Notes: generated by a model from the letters alone, not told the origin. Numbered from the stretch's first letter, positions 30,977 to 46,744 are shown. The stretch is 64,000 bases of DNA from Siderastrea radians (GCA_964017195.1 OZ024895.1:24584233-24648232); one strand, 5' to 3'. Translations and numbers: made by a program.

Positions 30977-31308
30977 AAACCAAACCAAACAAACCACACA
31001 CACACACACACACACACACACACCGTGGTATCGTGTGTATGGGTAATGCACAGTTATATGTATATCGGGAATTATAATTATTGCTTTTTTGTTCGTCGCG
31101 ATTCAATGTTCGCGGAAAAGCTGGAGCAACTAAGACTAACCCAAACCAAACCAAACAAACCACACACACACACACACACACACACACACCGTGGTATCGT
31201 GTGTATGGGTAATGCACAGTTATATGTATATCGGGAATTATAATTATTGCTTTTTTGTTCGTCGCGATTCAATGTTCGCGGAAAAGCTGAAGCAACTAAG
31301 ACTTTTTT
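30977..31308. repeat. 166-bp tandem duplication in the U6 H1-H2B spacer
   Basis: The segment 30977-31142, with its (CA)n tract and following unique sequence, is repeated at 31143-31308 with one G-to-A change and a slightly different (CA)n length. No other unit has it. Confidence 0.9.
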
Positions 31309-31389
31309 CGTCTGTGAGCGTCTGCCTACTTTATAGCGGGATAGGGGTTTTGATAGTATTGTTGGACATTGCTTTATACGACATTTGGT

Positions 31390-31405
31390 GGCTCCTAAAA
31401 GAGCC
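31390..31405 (-). terminator. H2B 3' stem-loop
   Basis: U-G closing form; serves H2B 31435-31818. Confidence 0.95.
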
Positions 31406-31434
31406 GTTGGTTTGTTTCATCAAGAGCGACTAGC

Positions 31435-31818
31435 TCACTTGCTGCTGGTAAACTTCGTTACGGCCTTGGTACCCTCGCTGACGGCGTGCTTTGCCAATTC
31501 TCCGGGCAGAAGCAGCCTGATGGCGGTTTGGATCTCGCGGGAACTAATGGTGGACTTCTTGTTGTAGTGGGCCAGGCGGGAAGATTCCGTGGCGATGCGC
31601 TCGAAGATGTCGTTCACGAAGGAGTTCATGATGCCCATGGCTTTGCTGGAGATGCCCGTGTCAGGGTGCACCTGCTTCAAGACCTTGTAGATGTAGATCG
31701 CATAGCTCTCCTTTCTTCTAGTCCGCTTCTTGTTCTTGCCTGAACCATCAACCGTCCCGGACTTAGCCTTGCCTGCTCTCTTCTCACCCTTTTTCGCGGC
31801 CGGTACTTTCGGTGCCAT
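31435..31818 (-). CDS. H2B: Histone H2B (A23V)
   Basis: The gene is intact with one conservative change in the N-tail, Ala23 to Val. Stem-loop at 31390-31405. The spacer beyond it holds the 166-bp duplication. Confidence 0.98.
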   Translation of the reverse strand: MAPKVPAAKKGEKRAGKAKSGTVDGSGKNKKRTRRKESYAIYIYKVLKQVHPDTGISSKAMGIMNSFVNDIFERIATESSRLAHYNKKSTISSREIQTAIRLLLPGELAKHAVSEGTKAVTKFTSSK

Positions 31819-32533
<715 letters not shown>

Positions 32534-32562
32534 GCTACAGGCTTACCACAAAAAACAAAAAC

Positions 32563-32578
32563 GGCTCTTTTAGGAGCC
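32563..32578 (+). terminator. H2A 3' stem-loop
   Basis: U-G closing form; serves the H2A ending at 32533. Confidence 0.95.
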
Positions 32579-32876
32579 ACCAAATATCAAATAAAGTCAT
32601 GGCCAATCAGCAAATAATTCATGTCTAGCAAACGATGTAACTTCAAAGAAGCACATTTATCGTTTTATAATTTCTAGTTTGCAACGAATAACACTCCCTA
32701 TTTGCGTAAAGTGTGCGCTTTCTGAAAACTAACAAGCATAAAAAGTCACTTAATTGCGCAGCGCTGCGACTGCAATGTTGATCGCGTGCATGGTAAACTT
32801 GAAACTGTGCATGTTTGGCAAAGCAATGAAACAAATTGATTAAAAAAAATTACTTAAGTAAAAGTTTGACACTTAC

Positions 32877-32984
32877 TGTGCTTGATATTGATCGCTGGGA
32901 ATGAACTTCCGAAGACACGCGTAGACGCCAGCTGACATTTGATTTGGGTAATGCACGAGATAACCATCGGGCTGGAATAAATTC
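32877..32984 (-). other. Exon-like block, U6 copy
   Basis: Identical to 3290-3397. Confidence 0.45.
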
Positions 32985-33443
32985 CTGCAAAAGAAGAAAA
33001 TGTTGGCTTGATTCTTGAAAGAATAAACTGAGTCGATTATCCACTGATAAATTGACCTGGTAAAAGTGACAGCAGTCATAAAGGCTAAAACCCTTTTAGG
33101 GCGGCTGAAATGTACTTTTTATTCGCATTTCGCGTAAAGAAAGGTTTGTTCACGCAAGCAGTTAAAAATAATCCAGTGCTTAGCTGAAAACCACCCTGAC
33201 CAATTTTATGTTCTCATGCCGTAACGTAATGTATCGTTGTTGTTTGTTTATTTTTAATGGTTGTCGTGTTTGTGTTTGTTTGTTTGTTTGTTTGTTTTTA
33301 TTTCGCTGTAATCCCTGTGTTTGTTTATCTAAGGTGTGTAAATTTGGTGTGTATTTCAAGGTTACCAAACTGTCTGTATGTCTGTGCGGGAAATCGGTTT
33401 GGAGATAAGCACTTTATTGGTCACAACTTTTGCGTGAGTTGTT

Positions 33444-33459
33444 GGCTCCTAAAAGAGCC
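33444..33459 (-). terminator. H4 3' stem-loop
   Basis: U-G closing form; serves H4 33493-33804. Confidence 0.95.
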
Positions 33460-33492
33460 GTTTGTTTTGTAGACTTGTAGCTACGGAACGCT

Positions 33493-34543
<1,051 letters not shown>

Positions 34544-34572
34544 GTCAATCATCCGAGAGCACCACAACAAAC

Positions 34573-34588
34573 GGCTCCTTTAGGAGCC
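34573..34588 (+). terminator. H3 3' stem-loop
   Basis: Perfect-stem form; serves the chimeric H3 ending at 34543. Confidence 0.95.
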
Positions 34589-35735
34589 ACCACTCGAATA
34601 AAAAGTCAATGGCCAATTACTTGTGACTTATGTGTCTCTTAACTGAAGTTTGGTTTCGAGCAACTCAGATAAGCTCGGTCTGATCTATGAAAGAGAGTGA
34701 AAACAGCGCAAATAACAAGAAGAAATGGTAATTTAGCTGGAAATCGAGCGCGCTTTGTGCTGTCATGTCTGTGCGCGCTCAGCTTTTAGGACAAAACAAC
34801 GCTCGTTTTTTTTTTCTTTAATTATCACAAGCAATAATATTACCACTCATTTAAACAAGGGCAGTGTCATATCATAAACCTAACAATAAAATCCTAGGCG
34901 CTGCAGCACTCTCAAAATAACTCAGCTGCCTTCGAAAGAACATGTAATTAAACGCGCGTTCTAACGAATTAGACATAATTGATGACGACATCGTTAGCAC
35001 TTTGTTACGTCTGTGAGCGCGTGCGATCTGTTTGAAAACTTTGATTTCTCAAAACGCATGGTTTTTTACGGGACATTTCTCTACAAATGTAAGTAGCGAT
35101 ACGTTGTTATACAAGCACGACATAGAAAATGCTTTCAAGTTGCCTTGTTCTCTATACAGCATGAAAAAAATCGGCGAAAATACTATTTTGAAGCGCTCTC
35201 GTCTGTTCATGAAGTGCGTGGCAAGAAAAGAAAGACAGGATGAAGGCTTTGTTAAGTCGTCCATCAATGCGAAAAGACACGAGATCGAGTTATAAAATAT
35301 GAGGTTTTGAAACACCCCCCCCCCCTCCCACAGTGCGAATGTGTTTTTGCGAAGTTTGGTATTTTTCTTCTGGTTTTCGAAGCGCGATCTTGCACAAAAT
35401 GCCGCGTAATGACTAAAGAATGTTGTGTATACTTAAGCTATCGGCTCTCCAGGCTGTTAAAAACACTCTAATCGTCCCACTCGTTTGCCTCGTGGAGCAG
35501 TGTACTTAATTCTACAACTGAAACCAGTTTCAAAAAACACAAAATGTAACGAGACCGGGAAATTATCGAGTCTTGAACGGGGCAAAGAAGCACAACATAG
35601 CCTTAGTTAAACACGTTCGTAAAGCCTAGTAGTAGCGGTTTGCTCCCTCTGCGGTCCGCTTATAGAAGTAAAAACTTTACAACGCAGACAATCGACATCT
35701 CGCAAAGCGAACGGAGTTGACAGAAGTTCAATAGA

Positions 35736-36290
35736 ATGTCTGACAACAGCGGAAAGAAAAAGGAAGGCGCTACAAAGCCTGTCGAACACCCCAAATATAC
35801 CGAAATGATCAAGGCTGCCATTGTCGCTCTTAAGGAGAGAAATGGCTCGTCGCTTCACGCCATCGAAAAGTACATCAAGTCCAACTACAAAGTGGGAGAT
35901 AGGGCACACCAATACATCAAGCAAGCTCTAAAACGGGGCGAGGTCAGTGGGAAATTCATTCACACGAAAGGCGTGGGAGCCTCGGGATCCTTCAAGGTCA
36001 ACAAGGAGGAGGAGAAGAAAGCAGCGAAAAAGCCAGTCCCGGCAAAGAAGAAGCCCGCCGCTGCTAAGTCAGAAAAGAAGACCAAAACACCAGCGGCTAA
36101 AATATCCCCGGCAAAGAAAAAGCCCGCTGCTAAGCCTAAGCCTGCCAAGAAAGAGAAGAAATCCACCACAAAGCAGAGAGCTTCAGTCCCAAAGAACAGC
36201 ACAGCCAAGAAGCCGTCAGCAAAGAAGTCGAAGGAGAACACAAAGGCGCCTACTAGAAAGCCGGCAGCCAAGAAAGTTAGCAAGAAGTGA
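35736..36290 (+). CDS. H1: Linker histone H1 (type B)
   Basis: This is the first type B H1. It differs from type A by Q41H and C49S in the globular domain and S100P at the base of the tail; the loss of Cys49 removes the only Cys of the protein. AC box at 35535-35541, TATA-like box at 35661-35667, stem-loop at 36313-36328. Confidence 0.98.
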   Translation: MSDNSGKKKEGATKPVEHPKYTEMIKAAIVALKERNGSSLHAIEKYIKSNYKVGDRAHQYIKQALKRGEVSGKFIHTKGVGASGSFKVNKEEEKKAAKKPVPAKKKPAAAKSEKKTKTPAAKISPAKKKPAAKPKPAKKEKKSTTKQRASVPKNSTAKKPSAKKSKENTKAPTRKPAAKKVSKK

Positions 36291-36312
36291 ACACGCACCA
36301 CTTTAACAAAAC

Positions 36313-36328
36313 GGCTCCTTTAGGAGCC
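36313..36328 (+). terminator. H1 3' stem-loop
   Basis: Serves the H1 ending at 36290. Confidence 0.95.
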
Positions 36329-36865
36329 ACCAAATAAAGAAAAGCAATGATCAGCCTTCAATGATTTGACACAATAGCACACCCCTCCCACCCATAGCGA
36401 ATCATATCGGAAACTAGAGCGGCTAATTTAATTGTCTGGATATCACAGACAGACCAGAGATACCCAATGCTTAGAGGGAAATAAAAAGAGTACGCGTAGT
36501 TTTACGGCCAGTGGAGGCAGGTCAATTTCTGTAATATCGCTGTTGCTCGCAAATCAGTGAACTTAATGCACCACAAGAAAAAAAACAAAACAAAACACAC
36601 AAACAAACAATACAAAATTCAAACCAAACCAAACAAACCACACACACACACACACACACACACACCGTGGCATCGTGTGTATGGGTAATGCACAGTTATA
36701 TGTATATCGGGAATTATAATTATTGCTTTTTTGTTCGTCGCGATTCAATGTTCGCGGAAAAGCTGGAGCAACTAAGATTTTTTTCGTTTGTGAGCGTCTG
36801 CCTACTTTATAGCGGGTAAGGGGTTTTGATAGTATTGTTGGACATTGCTTTATACGACATTTGGT

Positions 36866-36881
36866 GGCTCCTAAAAGAGCC
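36866..36881 (-). terminator. H2B 3' stem-loop
   Basis: U-G closing form; serves H2B 36911-37294. Confidence 0.95.
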
Positions 36882-36910
36882 GTTGGTTTGTTTCATCAAG
36901 AGCGACTAGC

Positions 36911-37294
36911 TCACTTGCTGCTGGTAAACTTCGTTACGGCCTTGGTACCCTCGCTGACGGCGTGCTTTGCCAATTCTCCGGGCAGAAGCAGCCTGATGGC
37001 GGTTTGGATCTCGCGGGAACTAATGGTGGACTTCTTGTTGTAGTGGGCCAGGCGGGAAGATTCCGTGGCGATGCGCTCGAAGATGTCGTTCACAAAGGAC
37101 TTCATGATGCCCATGGCTTTGCTGGAGATGCCCGTGTCAGGGTGCACCTGCTTCAAGACCTTGTAGATGTAGATCGCATAGCTCTCCTTTCTCCTAGTCC
37201 GCTTCTTGTTCTTGCCTGAACCATCAGCCGTCCCGGACTTAGCCTTGCCCGCTCTCTTCTCACCCTTTTTCGCGGCCGGTACTTTCGGTGCCAT
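36911..37294 (-). CDS. H2B: Histone H2B (N65K)
   Basis: The gene is intact. Asn65 (human H2B Asn63), in the conserved MGIMNSF stretch of the central helix, is Lys. The same change occurs in U9 but not in the intervening U8. Stem-loop at 36866-36881. Confidence 0.97.
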   Translation of the reverse strand: MAPKVPAAKKGEKRAGKAKSGTADGSGKNKKRTRRKESYAIYIYKVLKQVHPDTGISSKAMGIMKSFVNDIFERIATESSRLAHYNKKSTISSREIQTAIRLLLPGELAKHAVSEGTKAVTKFTSSK

Positions 37295-37630
37295 GAATTC
37301 TCAGTTATGGATTATTCGCTTTGATTCTCGAAATCAGCTTCAATAACTCAGGCTAGCGCAATTTCTATTTATGTCAACAAATTCAATAGGATTAATTAGT
37401 ATGCGGATCACAAGTGCCGTGCTTTTTACCGATTGGTTATTAGTTAAAAAGTCCGATGCCGCTTTAAGAAAAAATCGAAAACAAAGGTAGTTTGCATATC
37501 TTTTGTGAAGCTACGGTCGCGTCTTGATTGGTGCGTTTTGATCCGCGAAAGACAGCACAAGCAAAATAAATTTAGGGTTCATAGATTTTAGCGAACACAT
37601 TGATTTCTCGCGACTCGAGTTCTTGAAAAA
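37295..37630. promoter_or_regulatory. Bidirectional H2B/H2A promoter (type B)
   Basis: The boxes are kept while surrounding bases differ from type A; octamer-like box at 37490-37497. Confidence 0.72.
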
Positions 37631-38008
37631 ATGACCGGAAGCGGAAAAGGTAAAGCTCAGGGCACCAAGTCAAAGTCTCGTTCATCCCGAGCAGGTCTTC
37701 AGTTTCCTGTCGGTCGTATCCATCGTCTCCTTCGTAAGGGCAACTACGCCGAGCGTGTTGGCGCTGGTGCTCCAGTGTACTTGGCTGCGGTGCTGGAATA
37801 TCTGAGTGCCGAAATTCTCGAGTTAGCCGGAAACGCTGCACGGGACAACAAGAAAACCAGAATTATTCCTCGACATCTTCAACTGGCTGTCCGAAATGAC
37901 GAAGAGTTGAACAAACTGCTTGCCGGAGTCACCATCGCTCAGGGTGGTGTTCTCCCCAACATTCAAGCAGTGCTTTTACCCAAGAAAGCCGAGAAGAAAC
38001 AACATTAA
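37631..38008 (+). CDS. H2A: Histone H2A (type B, R3S, T120A-equivalent)
   Basis: The fold is unchanged, but two tail positions differ from type A. Arg3 is Ser (CGC to AGC), and the Thr of PKKTE is Ala (ACC to GCC). In known animals Arg3 is methylated by PRMT5-type enzymes and the Thr is phosphorylated by Bub1. The leader is one A shorter than in type A, which removes the upstream in-frame ATG. Stem-loop at 38038-38053. Confidence 0.97.
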   Translation: MTGSGKGKAQGTKSKSRSSRAGLQFPVGRIHRLLRKGNYAERVGAGAPVYLAAVLEYLSAEILELAGNAARDNKKTRIIPRHLQLAVRNDEELNKLLAGVTIAQGGVLPNIQAVLLPKKAEKKQH

Positions 38009-38037
38009 GCTACAGGCTTACCACAGAAAACAAAAAC

Positions 38038-38053
38038 GGCTCTTTTAGGAGCC
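38038..38053 (+). terminator. H2A 3' stem-loop
   Basis: U-G closing form; serves the H2A ending at 38008. Confidence 0.95.
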
Positions 38054-38350
38054 ACCAAATATCAAATAAAGTCATGGCCAATCAGCAAATAATTCACGTC
38101 TAGCAAAAGAAGTAATTTCAAAGGAGCACATTTATCGTTTTATAATTTCTAGTTTGCAACGAATAACACTCCCTATTTGCGTAAAGTGTGCGCTTTCTGA
38201 AAACTAATAAGCATAAAAAGCCACTTAATTGCGCAGCGCTGCGACTGCAATGTTGATCGCGTGCATGGTAAACTTGAAACTGTGCATGTTTGGCAGGGCA
38301 ATGAAACAATTTGATTAAAAAAAATACTTAAGTAAAAGTTTGACACTTAC

Positions 38351-38458
38351 TGTGCTTGATATTGATCGCTGGGAATGAACTTCCGAAGACACGCGTAGAC
38401 GCCAGCGGACATTTGATTTGGGTAATGCACGAGATAATCATCGGGCTGGAATAAATTC
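38351..38458 (-). other. Exon-like block, U7 copy (type B)
   Basis: It differs from type A by one synonymous change (TCA to TCC) and one Gly to Asp; the splice-like borders are unchanged. Confidence 0.45.
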
Positions 38459-38917
38459 CTGCAAAAGAAGAAAATGTTGGCTTGATTCTTGAAAGAATAA
38501 ACTGAGTCGATTATCCACCGATAAATTGAGCTGGTAAAAGTGACAGCAGTCATAAAGCCTAAAACCCTTTTAGCGCGGCTGAAATGTAGTTTTTATTCGC
38601 ACTTCGCGTAAAGAAAGTTTTGTTCAGGCAAGCAGTTAAAAATAATCCAGTGCTTAGCTGAAAACCACCCTCACCAATTTTATGTTCTCTTGCCATAACG
38701 TAATGTATCGTTGTTGTTTGTTTATTTTGAATGGTCGTCGTGTTTGTGTTTGTTTGTTTGTTTGTTTGTTTTTATTTCGCTGTAATCCCTGTGTTTGTTT
38801 ATCTAAGGTGAGTGAATGTGGTGTGTATTTCAAGGTTACCAAACTGTCTGTATGTCTGTGCGGGAAATCGGTTTGGAGATAAGCACTTTATTGGTCACAA
38901 CTTTTGCGTGAGTTGTT

Positions 38918-38933
38918 GGCTCCTAAAAGAGCC
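38918..38933 (-). terminator. H4 3' stem-loop
   Basis: U-G closing form; serves H4 38967-39278. Confidence 0.95.
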
Positions 38934-38966
38934 GTTTGTTTTGTAGACTTGTAGCTACGGAACGCT

Positions 38967-40018
<1,052 letters not shown>

Positions 40019-40047
40019 GTCAATCATCCGAGAGCACCACAATAAAC

Positions 40048-40063
40048 GGCTCCTTTAGGAGCC
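40048..40063 (+). terminator. H3 3' stem-loop
   Basis: Perfect-stem form; the 5' flank reads AATAAACGG instead of AACAAACGG. Serves the H3 ending at 40018. Confidence 0.95.
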
Positions 40064-41205
40064 ACCACTCGAATAAAAAGTCAATGGCCAATTACTTGTG
40101 ACTTATGTGTCTCTTAACTGAAGTTTGGTTTCGAGCAACTCAGATAAGCTCGGTCTGATCTATGAAAGAGAGTGAAAACAGCGCAAATAACAAGAAGAAA
40201 TGGTAATTTAGCTGGAAATCGAGCGCGCTTTGTGCTGTCATGTCTGTGCGCGCTCAGCTTTTAGGACAAAACAACGCTCGTTTTTTTTTTCTTTAATTAT
40301 CACAAGCAATAATATTACCACTCATTTAAACAAGGGCAGTGTCATATCATAAACCTAACAATAAAATCCTAGGCGCTGCAGCACTCTCAAAATAACTCAG
40401 CTGCCTTCGAAAGAACATGTAATTAAACGCGCGTTCTAACGAATTAGACATAATTGATGACGACATCGTTAGCACTTTGTTACGTCTGTGAGCGCGTGCG
40501 ATCTGTTTGAAAACTTTGATTTCTCAAAACGCATGGTTTTTTACGGGACATTTCTCTACAAATGTAAGTAGCGATACGTTGTTATACAAGCACGACATAG
40601 AAAATGCTTTCAAGTTGCCTTGTTCTCTATACAGCATGAAAAAAATCGGCGAAAATACTATTTTGAAGCGCTCTCGTCTGTTCATGAAGTGCGTGGCAAG
40701 AAAAGAAAGACAGGATGAAGGCTTTGTTAAGTCGTCCATCAATGCGAAAAGACACGAGATCGAGTTATAAAATATGAGGTTTTGAAACACCCCCCTCCCA
40801 CAGTGCGAATGTGTTTTTGCGAAGTTTGGTATTTTTCTTCTGGTTTTCGAAGCGCGATCTTGCACAAAATGCCGCGTAATGACTAAAGAATGTTGTGTAT
40901 ACTTAAGCTATCGGCTCTCCAGGCTGTTAAAAACACTCTAATCGTCCCACTCGTTTGCCTCGTGGAGCAGTGTACTTAATTCTACAACTGAAACCAGTTT
41001 CAAAAAACACAAAATGTAACGAGACCGGGAAATTATCGAGTCTTGAACGGGGCAAAGAAGCACAACATAGCCTTAGTTAAACACGTTCGTAAAGCCTAGT
41101 AGTAGCGGTTTGCTCCCTCTGCGGTCCGCTTATAGAAGTAAAAACTTTACAACGCAGACAATCGACATCTCGCAAAGCGAACGGAGTTGACAGAAGTTCA
41201 ATAGA

Positions 41206-41760
41206 ATGTCTGACAACAGCGGAAAGAAAAAGGAAGGCGCTACAAAGCCTGTCGAACACCCCAAATATACCGAAATGATCAAGGCTGCCATTGTCGCTCT
41301 TAAGGAGAGAAATGGCTCGTCGCTTCACGCCATCGAAAAGTACATCAAGTCCAACTACAAAGTGGGAGATAGGGCACACCAATACATCAAGCAAGCTCTA
41401 AAACGGGGCGAGGTCAGTGGGAAATTCATTCACACGAAAGGCGTGGGAGCCTCGGGATCCTTCAAGGTCAACAAGGAGGAGGAGAAGAAAGCAGCGAAAA
41501 AGCCAGTCCCGGCAAAGAAGAAGCCCGCCGCTGCTAAGTCAGAAAAGAAGACCAAAACACCAGCGGCTAAAATATCCCCGGCAAAGAAAAAGCCCGCTGC
41601 TAAGCCTAAGCCTGCCAAGAAAGAGAAGAAATCCACCACAAAGCAGAGAGCTTCAGTCCCAAAGAACAGCACAGCCAAGAAGCCGTCAGCAAAGAAGTCG
41701 AAGGAGAACACAAAGGCGCCTACTAGAAAGCCGGCAGCCAAGAAAGTTAGAAAGAAGTGA
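41206..41760 (+). CDS. H1: Linker histone H1 (type B, S182R)
   Basis: The type B protein carries one private change, Ser182 to Arg, two residues from the C-terminus. Stem-loop at 41783-41798. Boxes are at the same offsets as in the other copies (41005-41011 and 41131-41137). Confidence 0.97.
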   Translation: MSDNSGKKKEGATKPVEHPKYTEMIKAAIVALKERNGSSLHAIEKYIKSNYKVGDRAHQYIKQALKRGEVSGKFIHTKGVGASGSFKVNKEEEKKAAKKPVPAKKKPAAAKSEKKTKTPAAKISPAKKKPAAKPKPAKKEKKSTTKQRASVPKNSTAKKPSAKKSKENTKAPTRKPAAKKVRKK

Positions 41761-41782
41761 ACACGCACCACTTTAACAAAAC

Positions 41783-41798
41783 GGCTCCTTTAGGAGCC
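41783..41798 (+). terminator. H1 3' stem-loop
   Basis: Serves the H1 ending at 41760. Confidence 0.95.
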
Positions 41799-42107
41799 AC
41801 CAAATAAAGAAAAGCAATGATCAGCCTTCAATGATTTGACACAATAGCACACCCCTCCCACCCATAGCGAATCATATCGGAAACTAGAGCGGCTAATTTA
41901 ATTGTCTGGATATCACAGACAGACCAGAGATACCCAATGCTTAGAGGGAAATAAAAAGAGTACGCGTAGTTTTACGGCCAGTGGAGGCAGGTCAATTTCT
42001 GTAATATCGCTGTTGCTCGCAAATCAGTGAACTTAATGCACCACAAGAAAAAAAACAAAACAAAACACACAAACAAACAATACAAAATTCAAACCAAACC
42101 AAACAAA

Positions 42108-42144
<37 letters not shown>

Positions 42145-42343
42145 GTGGCATCGTGTGTATGGGTAATGCACAGTTATATGTATATCGGGAATTATAATTA
42201 TTGCTTTTTTGTTCGTCGCGATTCAATGTTCGCGGAAAAGCTGGAGCAACTAAGATTTTTTTCGTTTGTGAGCGTCTGCCTACTTTATAGCGGGTAAGGG
42301 GTTTTGATAGTATTGTTGGACATTGCTTTATACGACATTTGGT

Positions 42344-42359
42344 GGCTCCTAAAAGAGCC
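42344..42359 (-). terminator. H2B 3' stem-loop
   Basis: U-G closing form; serves H2B 42389-42772. Confidence 0.95.
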
Positions 42360-42388
42360 GTTGGTTTGTTTCATCAAGAGCGACTAGC

Positions 42389-42772
42389 TCACTTGCTGCT
42401 GGTAAACTTCGTTACGGCCTTGGTACCCTCGCTGACGGCGTGCTTTGCCAATTCTCCGGGCAGAAGCAGCCTGATGGCGGTTTGGATCTCGCGGGAACTA
42501 ATGGTGGACTTCTTGTTGTAGTGGGCCAGGCGGGAAGATTCCGTGGCGATGCGCTCGAAGATGTCGTTCACAAAGGAGTTCATGATGCCCATGGCTTTGC
42601 TGGAGATGCCCGTGTCAGGGTGTACCTGCTTCAAGACCTTGTAGATGTAGATCGCATAGCTCTCCTTTCTCCTAGTCCGCTTCTTGTTCTTGCCTGAACC
42701 ATCAGCCGTCCCGGACTTAGCCTTGCCCGCTCTCTTCTCACCCTTTTTCGCGGCCGGTACTTTCGGTGCCAT
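42389..42772 (-). CDS. H2B: Histone H2B (type B)
   Basis: The protein is the consensus with Asn65. Stem-loop at 42344-42359; divergent partner H2A begins at 43109. Confidence 0.98.
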   Translation of the reverse strand: MAPKVPAAKKGEKRAGKAKSGTADGSGKNKKRTRRKESYAIYIYKVLKQVHPDTGISSKAMGIMNSFVNDIFERIATESSRLAHYNKKSTISSREIQTAIRLLLPGELAKHAVSEGTKAVTKFTSSK

Positions 42773-43108
42773 GAATTCTCAGTTATGGATTATTCGCTTT
42801 GATTCTCGAAATCAGCTTCAATAACTCAGGCTAGCGCAATTTCTATTTATGTCAACAAATTCAATAGGATTAATTAGTATGCGGATCACAAGTGCCGTGC
42901 TTTTTACCGATTGGTTATTAGTTAAAAAGTCCGATGCCGCTTTAAGAAAAAATCGAAAACAAAGGTAGTTTGCATATCTTTTGTGAAGCTACGGTCGCGT
43001 CTTGATTGGTGCGTTTTGATCCGCGAAAGACAGCACAAGCAAAATAAATTTAGGGTTCATAGATTTTAGCGAACACATTGATTTCTCGCGACTCGAGTTC
43101 TTGAAAAA
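42773..43108. promoter_or_regulatory. Bidirectional H2B/H2A promoter (type B)
   Basis: All boxes are present. Confidence 0.72.
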
Positions 43109-43486
43109 ATGACCGGAAGCGGAAAAGGTAAAGCTCAGGGCACCAAGTCAAAGTCTCGTTCATCCCGAGCAGGTCTTCAGTTTCCTGTCGGTCGTATCCA
43201 TCGTCTCCTTCGTAAGGGCAACTACGCCGAGCGTGTTGGCGCTGGTGCTCCAGTGTACTTGGCTGCGGTGCTGGAATATCTGAGTGCCGAAATTCTCGAG
43301 TTAGCCGGAAACGCTGCACGGGACAACAAGAAAACCAGAATTATTCCTCGACATCTTCAACTGGCTGTCCGAAATGACGAAGAGTTGAACAAACTGCTTG
43401 CCGGAGTCACCATCGCTCAGGGTGGTGTTCTCCCCAACATTCAAGCAGTGCTTTTACCCAAGAAAGCCGAGAAGAAACAACATTAA
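43109..43486 (+). CDS. H2A: Histone H2A (type B, R3S, T120A-equivalent)
   Basis: The protein is identical to 37631-38008 (Ser3, Ala in the PKKAE motif). Stem-loop at 43516-43531. Confidence 0.97.
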   Translation: MTGSGKGKAQGTKSKSRSSRAGLQFPVGRIHRLLRKGNYAERVGAGAPVYLAAVLEYLSAEILELAGNAARDNKKTRIIPRHLQLAVRNDEELNKLLAGVTIAQGGVLPNIQAVLLPKKAEKKQH

Positions 43487-43515
43487 GCTACAGGCTTACC
43501 ACAGAAAACAAAAAC

Positions 43516-43531
43516 GGCTCTTTTAGGAGCC
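43516..43531 (+). terminator. H2A 3' stem-loop
   Basis: U-G closing form; serves the H2A ending at 43486. Confidence 0.95.
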
Positions 43532-43828
43532 ACCAAATATCAAATAAAGTCATGGCCAATCAGCAAATAATTCATGTCTAGCAAAAGAAGTAATTTCAAA
43601 GGAGCACATTTATCGTTTTATAATTTCTAGTTTGCAACGAATAACACTCCCTATTTGCGTAAAGTGTGCGCTTTCTGAAAACTAATAAGCATAAAAAGCC
43701 ACTTAATTGCGCAGCGCTGCGACTGCAATGTTGATCGCGTGCATGGTAAACTTGAAAATGTGCATGTTTGGCAGGGCAATGAAACAATTTGATTAAAAAA
43801 AATACTTAAGTAAAAGTTTGACACTTAC

Positions 43829-43936
43829 TGTGCTTGATATTGATCGCTGGGAATGAACTTCCGAAGACACGCGTAGACGCCAGCGGACATTTGATTTGGG
43901 TAATGCACGAGATAATCATCGGGCTGGAATAAATTC
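43829..43936 (-). other. Exon-like block, U8 copy (type B)
   Basis: Same as the U7 copy. Confidence 0.45.
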
Positions 43937-44391
43937 CTGCAAAAGAAGAAAATGTTGGCTTGATTCTTGAAAGAATAAACTGAGTCGATTATCCACCGAT
44001 AAATTGAGCTGGTAAAAGTGACAGCAGTCATAAAGCCTAAAACCCTTTTAGCGCGGCTGAAATGTAGTTTTTATTCGCACTTCGCGTAAAGAAAGTTTTG
44101 TTCAGGCAAGCAGTTAAAAATAATCCAGTGCTTAGCTGAAAACCACCCTCACCAATTTTATGTTCTCTTGCCATAACGTAATGTATCGTTGTTGTTTGTT
44201 TATTTTGAATGGTCGTCGTGTTTGTGTTTGTTTGTTTGTTTGTTTTTATTTCGCTGTAATCCCTGTGTTTGTTTATCTAAGGTGAGTGAATGTGGTGTGT
44301 ATTTCAAGGTTACCAAACTGTCTGTATGTCTGTGCGGGAAATCGGTTTGGAGATAAGCACTTTATTGGTCACAACTTTTGCGTGAGTTGTT

Positions 44392-44407
44392 GGCTCCTAA
44401 AAGAGCC
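44392..44407 (-). terminator. H4 3' stem-loop
   Basis: U-G closing form; serves H4 44441-44752. Confidence 0.95.
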
Positions 44408-44440
44408 GTTTGTTTTGTAGACTTGTAGCTACGGAACGCT

Positions 44441-45491
<1,051 letters not shown>

Positions 45492-45520
45492 GTCAATCAT
45501 CCGAGAGCACCACAACAAAC

Positions 45521-45536
45521 GGCTCCTTTAGGAGCC
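45521..45536 (+). terminator. H3 3' stem-loop
   Basis: Perfect-stem form; serves the H3 ending at 45491. Confidence 0.95.
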
Positions 45537-46191
45537 ACCACTCGAATAAAAAGTCAATGGCCAATTACTTGTGACTTATGTGTCTCTTAACTGAAGTTTG
45601 GTTTCGAGCAACTCAGATAAGCTCGGTCTGATCTATGAAAGAGAGTGAAAACAGCGCAAATAACAAGAAGAAATGGTAATTTAGCTGGAAATCGAGCGCG
45701 CTTTGTGCTGTCATGTCTGTGCGCGCTCAGCTTTTAGGACAAAACAACGCTCGTTTTTTTTTTCTTTAATTATCACAAGCAATAATATTACCACTCATTT
45801 AAACAAGGGCAGTGTCATATCATAAACCTAACAATAAAATCCTAGGCGCTGCAGCACTCTCAAAATAACTCAGCTGCCTTCGAAAGAACATGTAATTAAA
45901 CGCGCGTTCTAACGAATTAGACATAATTGATGACGACATCGTTAGCACTTTGTTACGTCTGTGAGCGCGTGCGATCTGTTTGAAAACTTTGATTTCTCAA
46001 AACGCATGGTTTTTTACGGGACATTTCTCTACAAATGTAAGTAGCGATACGTTGTTATACAAGCACGACATAGAAAATGCTTTCAAGTTGCCTTGTTCTC
46101 TATACAGCATGAAAAAAATCGGCGAAAATACTATTTTTACAATAACTGAGCGAATTCTCGCGCGCTGATTGGCTAATTTTTATTGTCAATA

Positions 46192-46483
46192 GAGCGGTTT
46201 TCAATTGAGTGTCGAAAGTAATTCGTGTTTTGCTTTGGTTTTGCTTTACTTCGCTCTGTGATTGGTTAAAACCTTTCGCACCACTTTCTCGACCAATCAG
46301 GAGTAAAACTCAAACCAATCAGTCGCGACTTGCTCGCGCTCGCACGCGTTTTCCCGCGGTTGACGCCGGTTACATGTACTTGCTTCGAGTTCTGATTGGT
46401 TCATTGGGTAATTTGTTTTTGTTGTGATTGGCTGGGGTAATTACTTTGGTTTTGGTTTTACGACACTCATTTGAAAAGCGCTC
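46192..46483. mobile_element. MITE-like element nested in the U9 insertion
   Basis: Its ends are imperfect inverted repeats of about 22 bp (GAGCGGTTTTCAATTGAGTG against GAGCGCTTTTCAAATGAGTG) flanked by TA on both sides (46190-46191 and 46484-46485). It is 292 bp long, without coding capacity, rich in ATTGG and CCAAT motifs. A TA duplication is typical of Tc1/mariner-type MITEs. Confidence 0.65.
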
Positions 46484-46600
46484 TAAGAGTACAGACGGAT
46501 GAAACGCGTAAAGCTGACGCAATCAGCAAAGTTTTGTCAAACTTTTCAGCGCTGCATTTTCGACGAGGCGATAATTGTACCACAAATCTACTAATCTTCA

Positions 46601-46744
46601 ATGAGGAAATCATTTAAAATTCATGTGTTAAAACTGAAGAAACCATTGCAACCTTGGAGCGAAAAGCTGAGGATGTTTGTTGAGGATTCAGACCTGAAAA
46701 TCGGCAGTGAGCGGGAATTTGTGCTGTCAATGAAATTAAGCTGA
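46601..46744 (+). CDS. Small ORF in the U9 insertion (47 residues, unknown)
   Basis: It starts MRKSFKIHVL and ends LSMKLS. It is Lys-rich with no recognised domain. It could be a remnant of a transposase 5' exon or chance. There is no promoter evidence. Confidence 0.2.
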   Translation: MRKSFKIHVLKLKKPLQPWSEKLRMFVEDSDLKIGSEREFVLSMKLS

